Below are positions 52,977 to 61,143 of a DNA stretch of 64,000 bases, one piece after another. The notes under the pieces were generated by a model. That model searched no databases and had not been told where the DNA came from. It saw nothing but the letters and a program-made list of their open reading frames with translations. The DNA comes from Streptomyces xantholiticus (GTDB lineage Bacteria; Actinomycetota; Actinomycetes; Streptomycetales; Streptomycetaceae), in contig NZ_BMWB01000027.1 of assembly GCF_014651015.1 (NCBI RefSeq), positions 19,956 through 83,955 of the forward strand, written 5' to 3'. The position numbers and the translations under genes were made by a program. Each line of letters starts with the position of its first letter. Position 1 is the stretch's first letter.

Positions 52977-54293
52977 ATGACTGTCGACCGCCGGGACCTG
53001 GCCGTACGAGCGGCCGTGGAACAGGGACTTCTCACACAGGAACAGCCCGTCACCGCCCTCCTGGACGTGGCGGGTATCCGCTCGTCGGTGGCGGCGCTGC
53101 GGGCCGCCTTCGCCGCCGTCACCGAGGCGCCGGTGCTGCACGCCTTCGCCGTCAAGGCCGCCCCGCTGGTGCCCGTCCTCTCGCTGCTGCACGCGGAGGG
53201 GATGGGCGCGGAGGTCGCGAGCCCGGGGGAGCTGGCCCTCGCGCGGGCGGCGGGACTGCCGCCGGACCTGATCGTGCTCGACTCCCCCGCAAAGACGGTC
53301 GCCGAGCTGCGGGAGGCCCTGGGTCTCGGGATCGCCGTCAACGCCGACAACTGGCAGGAGCTCACCCGCATCGACACCCTGCTCGCCGCGGAGCCGACCG
53401 CCTCTCCGCTGGGCCTGCGGGTGAACCCGCAGGTCGGGGGCGGCTCGATCGGGGCCCTGTCGACGGCCACCCCGACCTCCAAGTTCGGCGTCGCCCTGTG
53501 CGACGAGGGTGCCAGGGAGCAGATCGTACGGGCCTGTCTCGAACGCCCCTGGCTGACCCGGCTGCACACCCACTCCGGCTCCCAGGGCATGGCGCTGACC
53601 CGCATGACGCAGGGCGTCCTCGCGGTGTACGAGCTCGCGGAGGAGATCAACACGGCGGCCGGCCGGCAGCAGATCGACACCATCGACATCGGCGGCGGGC
53701 TGCCGGTCAACTTCGGCTCCGAGGAACACACCCCCGGCTTCGCGGAATACGCCGGGCAGCTGAAGGAACGCGTCCCCGGGCTGCTCGACGGCCGGTACGG
53801 CCTGGTCACCGAGTTCGGCCGGTCCCTGCTCGCCAAGCACGGCACGGTCCTCGCCCGGGTCGAGTACGCCAAGTCCGCCGGTTCGAGGCCGATCGCGGTC
53901 ACCCACGCGGGCGTCCAGGTCGCCACCCGTACCGTCTACGACCCGCTGTCCTGGCCGCTGCGCATCGCCGCGTACGACGCCGAGGGCCGCCCCAAGGCGG
54001 GACCCGGGGTCGAGCAGGACATCGCGGGGCCGGCCTGCTTCGCCGGTGACCTGATCGCGGAGAACCGCCCGCTGCCGCTGCTGGAGGCGGGCGACGTCGT
54101 CGCGGCGCTCGACACGGGCGCGTACTACTTCTCCAGCCACTACGGCTACAACAGCCTGCCGAGGACGGCCGTGCACGGCTTCACCACCGCGCCGGACGGC
54201 GGCGTGCGGTTCGCCACCGTACGGGAGGCCCAGACCACGGAGGCGATCGTCGCGGAGTCCGGCGGAGCCCAGCGGGACGCCCTGCTCGGCTGA
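52977..54293 (+). CDS. PLP-dependent decarboxylase of the DapDC/ornithine (fold III) family
   Basis: A 438-residue alanine-racemase-fold decarboxylase. The PLP Lys is in HAFAVKAAPLVPVL, the PLP-phosphate Gly loop is DIGGGLPVNFG, and the His stacking on PLP is probably in LHTHSGSQG. The second half carries ALDTGAYYFSSHYGYN. The usual CESGD substrate motif of diaminopimelate decarboxylase is CFAGD here, losing the Glu, and the essential lysA is expected elsewhere, so the substrate is probably another diamino or basic amino acid. ATG 52977. Divergent from hutU, sharing the regulatory gap. Confidence 0.85.
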   Translation: MTVDRRDLAVRAAVEQGLLTQEQPVTALLDVAGIRSSVAALRAAFAAVTEAPVLHAFAVKAAPLVPVLSLLHAEGMGAEVASPGELALARAAGLPPDLIVLDSPAKTVAELREALGLGIAVNADNWQELTRIDTLLAAEPTASPLGLRVNPQVGGGSIGALSTATPTSKFGVALCDEGAREQIVRACLERPWLTRLHTHSGSQGMALTRMTQGVLAVYELAEEINTAAGRQQIDTIDIGGGLPVNFGSEEHTPGFAEYAGQLKERVPGLLDGRYGLVTEFGRSLLAKHGTVLARVEYAKSAGSRPIAVTHAGVQVATRTVYDPLSWPLRIAAYDAEGRPKAGPGVEQDIAGPACFAGDLIAENRPLPLLEAGDVVAALDTGAYYFSSHYGYNSLPRTAVHGFTTAPDGGVRFATVREAQTTEAIVAESGGAQRDALLG

Positions 54294-54373
54294 GCCCCTG
54301 CCCGACGGCCCTGATCGGCCGACGCGCCCGTGGCGCGGGGGCGATCCACGGGCGCCGGTGGTTCCATGTACCC

Positions 54374-54838
54374 ATGGCTACCAGCAGCGTCGTCGTCGAG
54401 CGCCTGATCCTCGCAGCGCCCGGCGCCGTGTGGCAGGCCCTGACCGACATCCAGGGCTGGGAGCGCATCCTCAGCGGCGTGGAGCGGATCGAGGTGCTCT
54501 CGTCCGGCGGTTTCGGCGTGGGCACCCGATGGCGCGAGACCCGTCGGATGCTCGGCAAACAGGCCACCGAGGAGATGTATGTGACGGCCTGCGAGCCGCC
54601 CGAGCGCTATGTCGTGGAGGCGGACTCGCAAGGCACCCACTACGTCTCGGAGTTCAGACTGCTGCCGGCGGGCCAGGACTCGACGACGGTCCGCCTCACC
54701 TTCGGCGCGGAGCCGCCCGGGGGCTTCATAGGCCTGCTCGCGAAGGTCCTCGGCGGGCTCGGCGCCAGAGCCGTGCGCAACGCGATCACCAGGGACCTGG
54801 ACGACGTCGCCGCCGCTGTCGAGCGCCGGGGCGACTGA
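54374..54838 (+). CDS. SRPBCC (polyketide cyclase/CoxG-like) protein
   Basis: A 154-residue START-like protein. AAPGAVWQALTDIQGWERIL at the front and FGVGTRWRETRRM mark the family, and the long C-terminal helix (AVRNAITRDLDDVAAAVE) closes the hydrophobic cavity. Binds a small lipophilic ligand in relatives; no enzyme can be assigned. ATG 54374, 80 bp after the decarboxylase, which may be cotranscribed. Confidence 0.87.
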   Translation: MATSSVVVERLILAAPGAVWQALTDIQGWERILSGVERIEVLSSGGFGVGTRWRETRRMLGKQATEEMYVTACEPPERYVVEADSQGTHYVSEFRLLPAGQDSTTVRLTFGAEPPGGFIGLLAKVLGGLGARAVRNAITRDLDDVAAAVERRGD

Positions 54839-54940
54839 CCGGACGCCCGCGTTCCGCGGTCCGCCGCACGGGCGGCGGCACGCATCAGGCACAGCACGCA
54901 ACGCAGAGACCTTCCCATCCGACTACGGGAGAGGTGTTCC

Positions 54941-56314
54941 ATGGCCACATCCGAAACGTCCGAGGCACCAGCGGCGGAGGGCGGGCTCAAACGGGCGATC
55001 GGGCCCAAGCTGCTGGTCCTCTTCGTGATCGGCGACATCCTCGGCACCGGCATCTACGCCACCACCGGCGCAGTGGCGGGCAAGGTCGGCGGGGCGCTGT
55101 GGCTGCCGTTCGCGATCGGCTTCGTGGTCGCCATCCTGACGGCAGCGTCGTACGTCGAACTGGTCGGCAAGTACCCGAAGGCCGCCGGGGCGGCGCTGTA
55201 CACCCAGAAGGCCTTCAAGGTCCCCTTCCTGACCTTCATCATCGGGTTCATGGTGATGTGCTCCGGCCTGGCCTCGGCGAGCGCGGCCGCCCGTGCGTTC
55301 GGCGGGGACTACTTCCAGGAGTTCACCGACGCCGTCCCGTCGACGCTCATCTCGATCCTCTTCATCCTCGCCCTCGCCGGACTGGCACTGCGGGGCGTGT
55401 CGGAGTCCGTGAAGACCAATATGGTGCTGACCATCGTCGAACTCACCGGTCTCGTGGTGGTCCTGGGCATCGGCGCCTGGGCGGTGGTGACCGGGGACGG
55501 GGAGCCGTCCCGGCTGGGTGAGTTCGAGGCGTCCGGCACCGGGTACGCGCTGATCACGAGCGTCCTCGGGGCGACGGCGCTGGGCTTCTTCGCGTTCGTC
55601 GGATTCGAGGACTCGGTCAACATGGCCGAGGAGACCCGTGATCCGGTCCGTACGTTCCCCCGGGCGATCTTCACCGGTGTCGCCGTCACCGGCACCATCT
55701 ACGTGCTCGTCGCGCTGGTGTCCTCGCTGCTCGTCGACTACCGCACGCTGGAGCAGTCGAGCGGCCCGCTGCTGGAGGTGGTCAAGGCGGGAGGCGTCGC
55801 CTTCCCGCCGAAACTCTTCGCGCTGATCGCCCTGTTCGCGGTCACCAACTCGGCCCTGATCAACATCATGATGGCGTCCCGGCTCTGCTACGGGCTGGCC
55901 AACGAGAAGGTGCTGCCGCGCGGCATGGGAAAGGTCCTCCGCAAACGCCGTACCCCCGTCACCGGCATCGTGTTCGTGACGCTGCTGGCCGTCGGGCTGG
56001 TGTCGACGGGCGAGATCGCCGGGCTCGGCGACACCACCGCGTTCCTGCTGCTGTGCGTCTTCACCGTGGTCAACGTGGCGGTCCTGGTGCTGCGCAAGGA
56101 CCGCGTGGAGCACCGGCACTTCCGTACGCCGACGATCCTGCCGGTCATCGGAGCCACCACCGCGCTGATCCTCGCCAGCCCGCTGTCCGACCGGGCGCCG
56201 GACGTCTACATCAGAGCCGGTGTGCTGATCGGCATCGGCATCGTGCTGTGGGGCGTCAACAAGCTGGTGATGAGGCTGCACCACGAGGAGATGGCAGGCA
56301 CCGGCAACGGGTAG
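54941..56314 (+). CDS. APC-superfamily amino acid permease
   Basis: 457 residues with 12 predicted transmembrane segments. The first helix holds the unwound motif GDILGTGIYATTGAVAG (GxG substrate site of APC transporters), and TM6 contains FFAFVGFEDSVNMAEETRDPVRTFPRAI. An N-terminal polar segment of ~25 residues is cytoplasmic. ATG 54941 has GGGAGAGG upstream. Probably a proton- or substrate-coupled amino acid importer. Proximity to hut genes and the decarboxylase makes histidine or a basic amino acid possible, but this is a guess. Confidence 0.93.
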   Translation: MATSETSEAPAAEGGLKRAIGPKLLVLFVIGDILGTGIYATTGAVAGKVGGALWLPFAIGFVVAILTAASYVELVGKYPKAAGAALYTQKAFKVPFLTFIIGFMVMCSGLASASAAARAFGGDYFQEFTDAVPSTLISILFILALAGLALRGVSESVKTNMVLTIVELTGLVVVLGIGAWAVVTGDGEPSRLGEFEASGTGYALITSVLGATALGFFAFVGFEDSVNMAEETRDPVRTFPRAIFTGVAVTGTIYVLVALVSSLLVDYRTLEQSSGPLLEVVKAGGVAFPPKLFALIALFAVTNSALINIMMASRLCYGLANEKVLPRGMGKVLRKRRTPVTGIVFVTLLAVGLVSTGEIAGLGDTTAFLLLCVFTVVNVAVLVLRKDRVEHRHFRTPTILPVIGATTALILASPLSDRAPDVYIRAGVLIGIGIVLWGVNKLVMRLHHEEMAGTGNG

Positions 56315-56461
56315 GGTCTCTCGGCCGGGCGGACCCTACCGGGCATGTGCATGTTCCGATGGAAAATGCCGGAACTCACCCCAACGGGCGCCACGTTGCG
56401 TAACCTCTCCGTCACTGCCGCGCCTGGTTCGCGGCACACCGAGGCGGGGAGGGGAGTCCGC

Positions 56462-56863
56462 GTGCCCGGAATCGACGAATGTCTGCTGCAAGCCATGGTG
56501 GTGCCCGGGGCCCGGGGAGCCTCCGTCGTGGACTGGACCAGCGGCCTCGCCCTCGGCACCGTCGGGGAGGCCCCCGGCGGCGACCACGAGGCGACCGCGG
56601 CGGAGACGGCGGAACTGGCCAGGATGGCCGCCGAGTACCCGTCCTTCGCAACCGACGAGACCCCGGCACCGGACGGCACCAAGGGGTTACCCGTCGAGGA
56701 CCTCATCGTCACCACCCGCACCGGCTACCACGTGGTGCGGTTCGTGGAGACCACGTTCGACAGCAGTGTGTTCCTTCATCTGTGGCTCGACCGGGACACC
56801 GGCAATCTTGCGCTCGCCCGGCTGCGCCTCGCGGACCTCGCAGAGCGGCTGATCCTCGGATGA
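56462..56863 (+). CDS. Roadblock/LC7-like small protein A
   Basis: 133 residues starting at GTG 56462 behind GGGAGGGGAG. ECLLQAMVVPGARGASVVDWTSGLALGTVG has the helix then beta-hairpin pattern of roadblock/MglB-type proteins, and the remainder (EDLIVTTRTGYHVVRFVE, VFLHLWLDRDTGNLALARLRL) completes the fold. Clearly related to protein C at 58211 (both contain DYTSG/DWTSG and ALGT). Roadblock proteins are scaffolds or GTPase regulators; no GTPase gene is adjacent. The stop overlaps the next start (ATGA). Confidence 0.78.
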   Translation: MPGIDECLLQAMVVPGARGASVVDWTSGLALGTVGEAPGGDHEATAAETAELARMAAEYPSFATDETPAPDGTKGLPVEDLIVTTRTGYHVVRFVETTFDSSVFLHLWLDRDTGNLALARLRLADLAERLILG

Positions 56864-57633
56864 CCGCAGCGGCCACGCCCGTCTCCCCCATGCTCGTGCG
56901 GCTCGCGGAGGAGCGCGCCACCGGCGTCCTGGTCCGTGACCACGGGGCCCTCTACCTCGCCGACGGCCACGTGGTGCACGCCGAGAGCCCGGCCGCACCC
57001 GGCCTCGACGTACTGCTGACCGCCGGCGGCCAACTGGCCCCCGAAGGCTGGCAGGAGGCGGTGGCCAGCGCCGGCGCACGCCGCGAAGTGGCACGCTTCC
57101 TCGTCGACAGCGGCCAGGTCACCGGCGGCGCACTGGAGATCTGCCACCTCGGCGCCCTCCACGACGCCGCGTTCTTCACCCTGGCGCCCGGCAGCGGACC
57201 GACCCGCTTCCGCTACGGCGTCGCGCACTGGATCGGCACCGTGCGTCCCGTGCCCGCTGCGGCCGTCGTCCGGGAGGCGCGCCGGCGGCGCGGGCTGCTC
57301 GACTCCGTGTGGCCGCACCCCGAGGTGGACACCGCACCGCTGCGCCGCCGCGCGCCGGGCCACGGCGCCACGGCCACCCGCAGACAGCGGGCGCTGTTGG
57401 AGCTCGCCGACGGTGTGCGCACCCCGTCGGCGATCGCCCGGGCCGTCGGCCGGCCTGCCTTCAACACCCTGATCGAGGTACGGCGGATGGCCGCCGCGGG
57501 GCTCGTCGAGACGCCGTCGGAGCCCGCCGCGCCCACCCCGGCCCCGCTGCCCGACTGGGTCGCCGGATTCCCCGCCGACCCGGACATCGCCCTGTTACGC
57601 CGACTCCGCGACGCTCTGGAGGCAAGCCTGTGA
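56860..57633 (+). CDS. DUF4388-like/winged-helix-type regulator protein
   Basis: 257 residues. The N-terminal ~130 residues (MLVRLAEERATGVLVRDHGALYLADGHVVHAES, FLVDSGQVTGGALEI) match DUF4388/PATAN-like proteins found with two-component and roadblock genes. The C-terminal part (ALLELADGVRTPSAIARAVGRPAFNTLIEVRRMAAAGLVE) is a winged-helix DNA- or protein-binding domain. ATG 56860 overlaps the roadblock A stop. Acts cytoplasmically; partner and target unknown. Confidence 0.75.
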   Translation: MTAAATPVSPMLVRLAEERATGVLVRDHGALYLADGHVVHAESPAAPGLDVLLTAGGQLAPEGWQEAVASAGARREVARFLVDSGQVTGGALEICHLGALHDAAFFTLAPGSGPTRFRYGVAHWIGTVRPVPAAAVVREARRRRGLLDSVWPHPEVDTAPLRRRAPGHGATATRRQRALLELADGVRTPSAIARAVGRPAFNTLIEVRRMAAAGLVETPSEPAAPTPAPLPDWVAGFPADPDIALLRRLRDALEASL

Positions 57634-57712
57634 CCCACCGCACGACCCACCGGGCCCTGCGCGCACCGTCATGAGGCGCGCTTTGAGGCTGCGCGCCGAG
57701 AGGAGACAGCTC

Positions 57713-58099
57713 ATGACGGCCGAGACCGAGGTGCTCGGTGAACTCAGAAGGCTGCGCGCCCGTGTGCCGCAGTTGACCGGTGTGCTCGCCGCGAGCGTCG
57801 ACGGCCTGGTGCTGGCGACGGACACCCCGGACGCGGAGGGCGTCGCCGCGCTCACCGCCGCCGCGCTCGGGGTCGCACTGCGGCTGACCGAGGCCACCGG
57901 ACAGGGCGGCTTCAAGGAGCTGCTCGTACGGGGCGAGGCGGGCTACGTCGCCACCTATGCGGCCGGATCGTCGGCCGTGCTCACCGTACTGGCCGAGCCG
58001 CGCATCAACGTGGGCCGGCTCCATCTCGAGGCCCGCCGGGCCGGCGCCCGTGTCGGGGAGCTGGTGGACGCCGCCCTCGAACGACCGCAGGAGGCCTGA
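57713..58099 (+). CDS. Roadblock/LC7 domain protein B
   Basis: 128 residues. LRRLRARVPQLTGVLAASVDGLVLATDTPDAEGVAALTAAALGVALRLTE is a textbook roadblock beginning, and VRGEAGYVATYAAGSSAVLTVLAEPRINVGRLHLEARRA its second half. ATG 57713 has GGAG 10 bases upstream; ATG 57671 would add 14 Arg-rich residues. Homodimer expected. Third in a close-packed run of four genes. Confidence 0.85.
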   Translation: MTAETEVLGELRRLRARVPQLTGVLAASVDGLVLATDTPDAEGVAALTAAALGVALRLTEATGQGGFKELLVRGEAGYVATYAAGSSAVLTVLAEPRINVGRLHLEARRAGARVGELVDAALERPQEA

Positions 58100-58210
58100 C
58101 CCATGGCCGCCGCCCCCGCAGACCCACCCGCACAGAACCGCACCGGAACCACCCGCAACAGAACCACCACGAGAACGACAACCAACCGACGGAAGGAACG
58201 TGCGCCTGCC

Positions 58211-58582
58211 ATGGCCAACACCGAGACCGCACTCAAGGAAGCCACCACCATCGAAGGCGCCATCGGCGCCGCGCTCGTCGACTACACCAGCGGTATGGCG
58301 CTGGGCACCATCGGCGGCGGCAAGGACCTCGACCTCACCGTCGCCGCCGCCGGGAACACCGACGTGGTCCGCGCCAAGGTCCGCACCATGGAGCACCTGG
58401 GCCTCAAGGACGAGATCGAGGACATCCTGATCACCCTCGGCTCGCAGTATCACCTGATCCGCCTGATGAAGAGCCGCAACGCCAACGGCCTCTTCCTGTA
58501 CCTGGCGTTGGACAAGGAGCGCGCCAACCTGGCCATGGCCCGACACCAGTTGAAGAAGATCGAGGCCGATCTGGAGGTCTGA
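58211..58582 (+). CDS. Roadblock/LC7-like small protein C
   Basis: 123 residues. LKEATTIEGAIGAALVDYTSGMALGTIGGGKDLDLTVAAAGNTDVVRAKVRTM followed by DILITLGSQYHLIRLMKS and a final Lys/Glu helix. Paralogue of protein A. ATG 58211 is preferred; an in-frame ATG at 58103 would add 36 Thr/Arg/Asn-rich residues and lies only 3 bp after the roadblock B stop, so coupling through that start is possible. GGAAGGA lies ~15 bases upstream of 58211. Confidence 0.8.
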   Translation: MANTETALKEATTIEGAIGAALVDYTSGMALGTIGGGKDLDLTVAAAGNTDVVRAKVRTMEHLGLKDEIEDILITLGSQYHLIRLMKSRNANGLFLYLALDKERANLAMARHQLKKIEADLEV

Positions 58583-58594
58583 TCCCGGCCCCGC

Positions 58595-59158
58595 TCAGCT
58601 CCGGCGCCGCGCCCCTCCGGGCGCGGCGTCACCGGCGGCGATCCCGGTCGTACGGAAGCCCTTGACGGGCTTGCCGACCGCTCCCTCGGCCACCCAGTCC
58701 GTACGCATCCACAGCAGCGTCTCCTCCGTACGCTCACGCCGGCCCAGCCACACGGCCTTGAGCCACAGGCCCGCTCCCGCGCCGGCGAGCACCGCCCCTC
58801 CCGCGGCCGGCAGCACGAACGAGCTCGCGACGGCGGCGAGGAAGGCGAGGAGCAGCCACCAGCGGCGCGGCCGGCGCACCACCTTCAGCGTCACCCGGCG
58901 GTCCTGGAGCACGTCGTGCCGTCCGGCACGGGTCGCGCAGCCCGCGAGATGCGTGTACCGGCGGCGCCGCGCGAGAGCGACCGCGGCAGCGGTGACAAGG
59001 AACAGTGCAGCCCCCGCCAGGACCCCGATGCGGCGTCCGGTGAGGCCCGGCGACAGCAGCCCGATCCCGGCGGCGACAACGCCCAGCCACCACAGGGGCG
59101 CCGCCCCGGCCCTCACGACCACCGCCACTCGCGCCAGCGACTGCGTCCCGCGCCCCAC
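58595..59158 (-). CDS. Membrane protein of unknown function
   Basis: 187 residues with four hydrophobic segments in two pairs (residues ~20-40, 44-62; 98-116, 119-136), separated by a basic loop (RRRRYTHLAGCATRAGRHDVLQDRRVTLKVVRR). The C-terminal ~45 residues are soluble (TEETLLWMRTDWVAEGAVGKPVKGF). No family recognised. GTG 59158. Convergent with the roadblock run, 12 bp between stops. Confidence 0.7.
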   Translation of the reverse strand: MGRGTQSLARVAVVVRAGAAPLWWLGVVAAGIGLLSPGLTGRRIGVLAGAALFLVTAAAVALARRRRYTHLAGCATRAGRHDVLQDRRVTLKVVRRPRRWWLLLAFLAAVASSFVLPAAGGAVLAGAGAGLWLKAVWLGRRERTEETLLWMRTDWVAEGAVGKPVKGFRTTGIAAGDAAPGGARRRS

Positions 59159-59254
59159 GTCCGTGCTCCTTCCGGGAGATCGATGCTGTGGGCGCGGAGA
59201 CTAGCGGCCTTGTCTGAACGTCGCCTGAGAAACGGCACGGCCCAAGCGTCGGTC

Positions 59255-60103
59255 TCACTCCGCGAAAAGTCCGCGCTCCGCCGCCTGTACGTCGAACTCC
59301 TCGAGGCGGGCCTGCGCGTCCGGCAGGCCGTCGCACATCGCCTCGAGCAGGACCCGGCCGAGCAGCATCGGCGCACACGCCGTATCGAAGGCCAGACCGG
59401 TGCCGACGGCCGCCGGGATCAGCAGATCGCTGTGCGCGGCCACCGGGGCGAAAGCCGAGTCCGCGACCGTCACCACCGTCAGACCGGCCGAGCGCGCGTA
59501 CGCCAGTGCCTCCACGACCTCCTTGGGGTGGCGCGGCAGCGCGAAGCACAGCAACGCGCTCGCCCCGGCCCGGCGCGCCGCGTCGATCCGGTCGGGGAGC
59601 ATCGAGCCGCCCTCGTCGAGGAGCCGTACGTCAGGGTGCACCTTGGCCGCGAAGTAGGCGAACCCACGGGCCTGCGACGAAGCGGCGCGCAACCCCAGCA
59701 CCGGCAGCGGCCGTGAGGCGGCCAGCAGCCGGCCGGCCCGTTCGACGGGCGCCGGCTCCGCGAGCATCTCGGCCAGGTGTCGCAGGTTGTCGATCTCGGC
59801 CTGCACGGCCTGCTGGTACTCGTTGAACGTGTCGTCGAAGGAGCCGCGGACGCTCTCGGTCTCCGGCGGGACCACCTCACGCAGATGCCGGCGCAGCGCC
59901 GGGTAGCCGTCGAAGCCCAGCGCGACGGCGAAGCGGGTGACGGACGGCTGGCTGACCCCGGCAAGCTCCGCGAGCTCCACGCTGGACAGGAACGGCACGT
60001 CAGCGGCGCGGCGCACCATGCAGTGCGCGATGCGGCGCTGGGTCGGAGTGAGCCGATGCCCCTCGAACAGCAGCTGCAGTCGTGCGGCAGGGCTGTCGCT
60101 CAT
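59255..60103 (-). CDS. RpiR/MurR family transcriptional regulator
   Basis: 282 residues. The N-terminal HTH_6 domain (~12-85: LTPTQRRIAHCMVRRA, VELAELAGVSQPSVTRFAVALGFDGYPAL) binds DNA. The C-terminal SIS domain (~120-260: LLAASRPLPVLGLRAASSQARGFAYFAAKV, LLCFALPRHPKEVVEALAYARSAGLTVV) binds a phosphosugar or similar ligand. ATG 60103. An inverted repeat, CTGCAT-6-ATGCAG at 60147-60164, 44 bp upstream is a candidate autoregulatory site. The regulated pathway is unclear: no sugar-catabolic gene is adjacent. Confidence 0.92.
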   Translation of the reverse strand: MSDSPAARLQLLFEGHRLTPTQRRIAHCMVRRAADVPFLSSVELAELAGVSQPSVTRFAVALGFDGYPALRRHLREVVPPETESVRGSFDDTFNEYQQAVQAEIDNLRHLAEMLAEPAPVERAGRLLAASRPLPVLGLRAASSQARGFAYFAAKVHPDVRLLDEGGSMLPDRIDAARRAGASALLCFALPRHPKEVVEALAYARSAGLTVVTVADSAFAPVAAHSDLLIPAAVGTGLAFDTACAPMLLGRVLLEAMCDGLPDAQARLEEFDVQAAERGLFAE

Positions 60104-60410
60104 GCCATCCCCCTCGTCCGGCCCGCTTATTCAGTCAACAAGAACTCTGCATGACGATATGCAGGCCGGGCAAGGCAAGGCCGCCCGGGGCGGGCTCCGG
60201 GAGGAACGGACCGCGGGCCCGGACGTGGCGCGGCGGCTGCCAGAACTCCGGCCGTCCGCCGGCCTCGTCGTGGACGTTCGGCGGTCGCGGGCGGGGGAAT
60301 TCGGCGGTCCAAGCCCGGTCGAGGCTCCCTGCCTGTTCCGGTTGTCCCCGGGGGCAATACGGGGGCCAGCCCCACTGACGCGGCGGGTCACCGCCCGTAG
60401 CTTCGGCGGT
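60104..60410. promoter_or_regulatory. 307-bp divergent region with candidate RpiR operator
   Basis: No supported gene. It holds the promoter for the RpiR gene and the palindrome CTGCATGACGATATGCAG (60147-60164; arms 6 bp, spacer GACGAT) in a slightly AT-rich patch (60128-60165). Nothing else recognised. Confidence 0.45.
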
Positions 60411-60830
60411 ATGGAAGCCCGCGACACTGAGCTCAAGAAGGAGCTCGACGCCACCCTCCACGCCCGCCGCGACCTCGGTGAGGAGTACGACTCCGCGCTC
60501 GTCGAGTCGTTCCTCGAGAAGATCGAGGAACGACTCCACGCCGCAGTCGAACGCCGCGTCCGGCGCCTGGCCGCCGAGCAGCAGATCACCGTGGCCCGCA
60601 GTCCCCGGCGGCAGCGGTCCGGGGACAACTTCGGCGAGCGTTTCGGCTTCGCCATCGTGACGATGGTCCTGGCCATCCCGCTCTCGGCGATCGGTGTGGC
60701 CAACGCCGATCTGGCGGGCCTGATCGTCACCTGGCTCGGCATCGTCGGCGTGAATGCGGCCCACGCGGCACAGGCCTGGCCCTGGCAGCGACGCAGGTCC
60801 CGGAGCACCGGCTCCGACTGGAACGACTGA
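60411..60830 (+). CDS. Small membrane protein with coiled-coil-like N-terminus
   Basis: 139 residues. Residues ~1-60 are highly charged and helical (TELKKELDATLHARRDLGEEYDSALVESFLEKIEERLHAAVERRV), likely a coiled coil. Two membrane segments follow (IVTMVLAIPLSAIGVANA and AGLIVTWLGIVGVNAAHAA) and a basic tail. ATG 60411 is used, though no strong ribosome site is visible. Proteins of this shape are common and uncharacterised in Streptomyces. Confidence 0.72.
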   Translation: MEARDTELKKELDATLHARRDLGEEYDSALVESFLEKIEERLHAAVERRVRRLAAEQQITVARSPRRQRSGDNFGERFGFAIVTMVLAIPLSAIGVANADLAGLIVTWLGIVGVNAAHAAQAWPWQRRRSRSTGSDWND

Positions 60831-61143
60831 CCGCTCCTGCCGGCCACCCGGAAGAGGTCTGAACGCGGGGACCGCCGCACCCCCGGCCCGGAGGCCGGGG
60901 GGCGGGACGACGGCGGTCCCCGCGTGGGACACGGGCCGGGTCAGGACCGGCCTGTCGTGTCCGGGGCGTCCGTGGGAGTCCGGGAGCCGCTCCGGAAGTC
61001 CAGTGACGCCGCCAGTGTGCCGGTCGGGGTCACCTGCCCGGTCCCCCTGCCGACTTCCACCACTGTGCCGGACACGTGTTAAGCGGGTGCTGCGCGGACG
61101 TGACGCGCTCGTACCGATTACGCGAAAGGTCGTCCGCGCCGGA
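60831..61143. terminator. Intergenic region with long composite hairpin
   Basis: 313 bp without a gene. CGCGGGGACCGCCG (60864-60877) pairs with CGGCGGTCCCCGCG (60911-60924), a perfect 14-bp stem enclosing a second CCCCGGCC/GGCCGGGG hairpin. This serves as terminator for the + strand gene at 60411 and possibly for the convergent cystathionine synthase. Confidence 0.75.
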
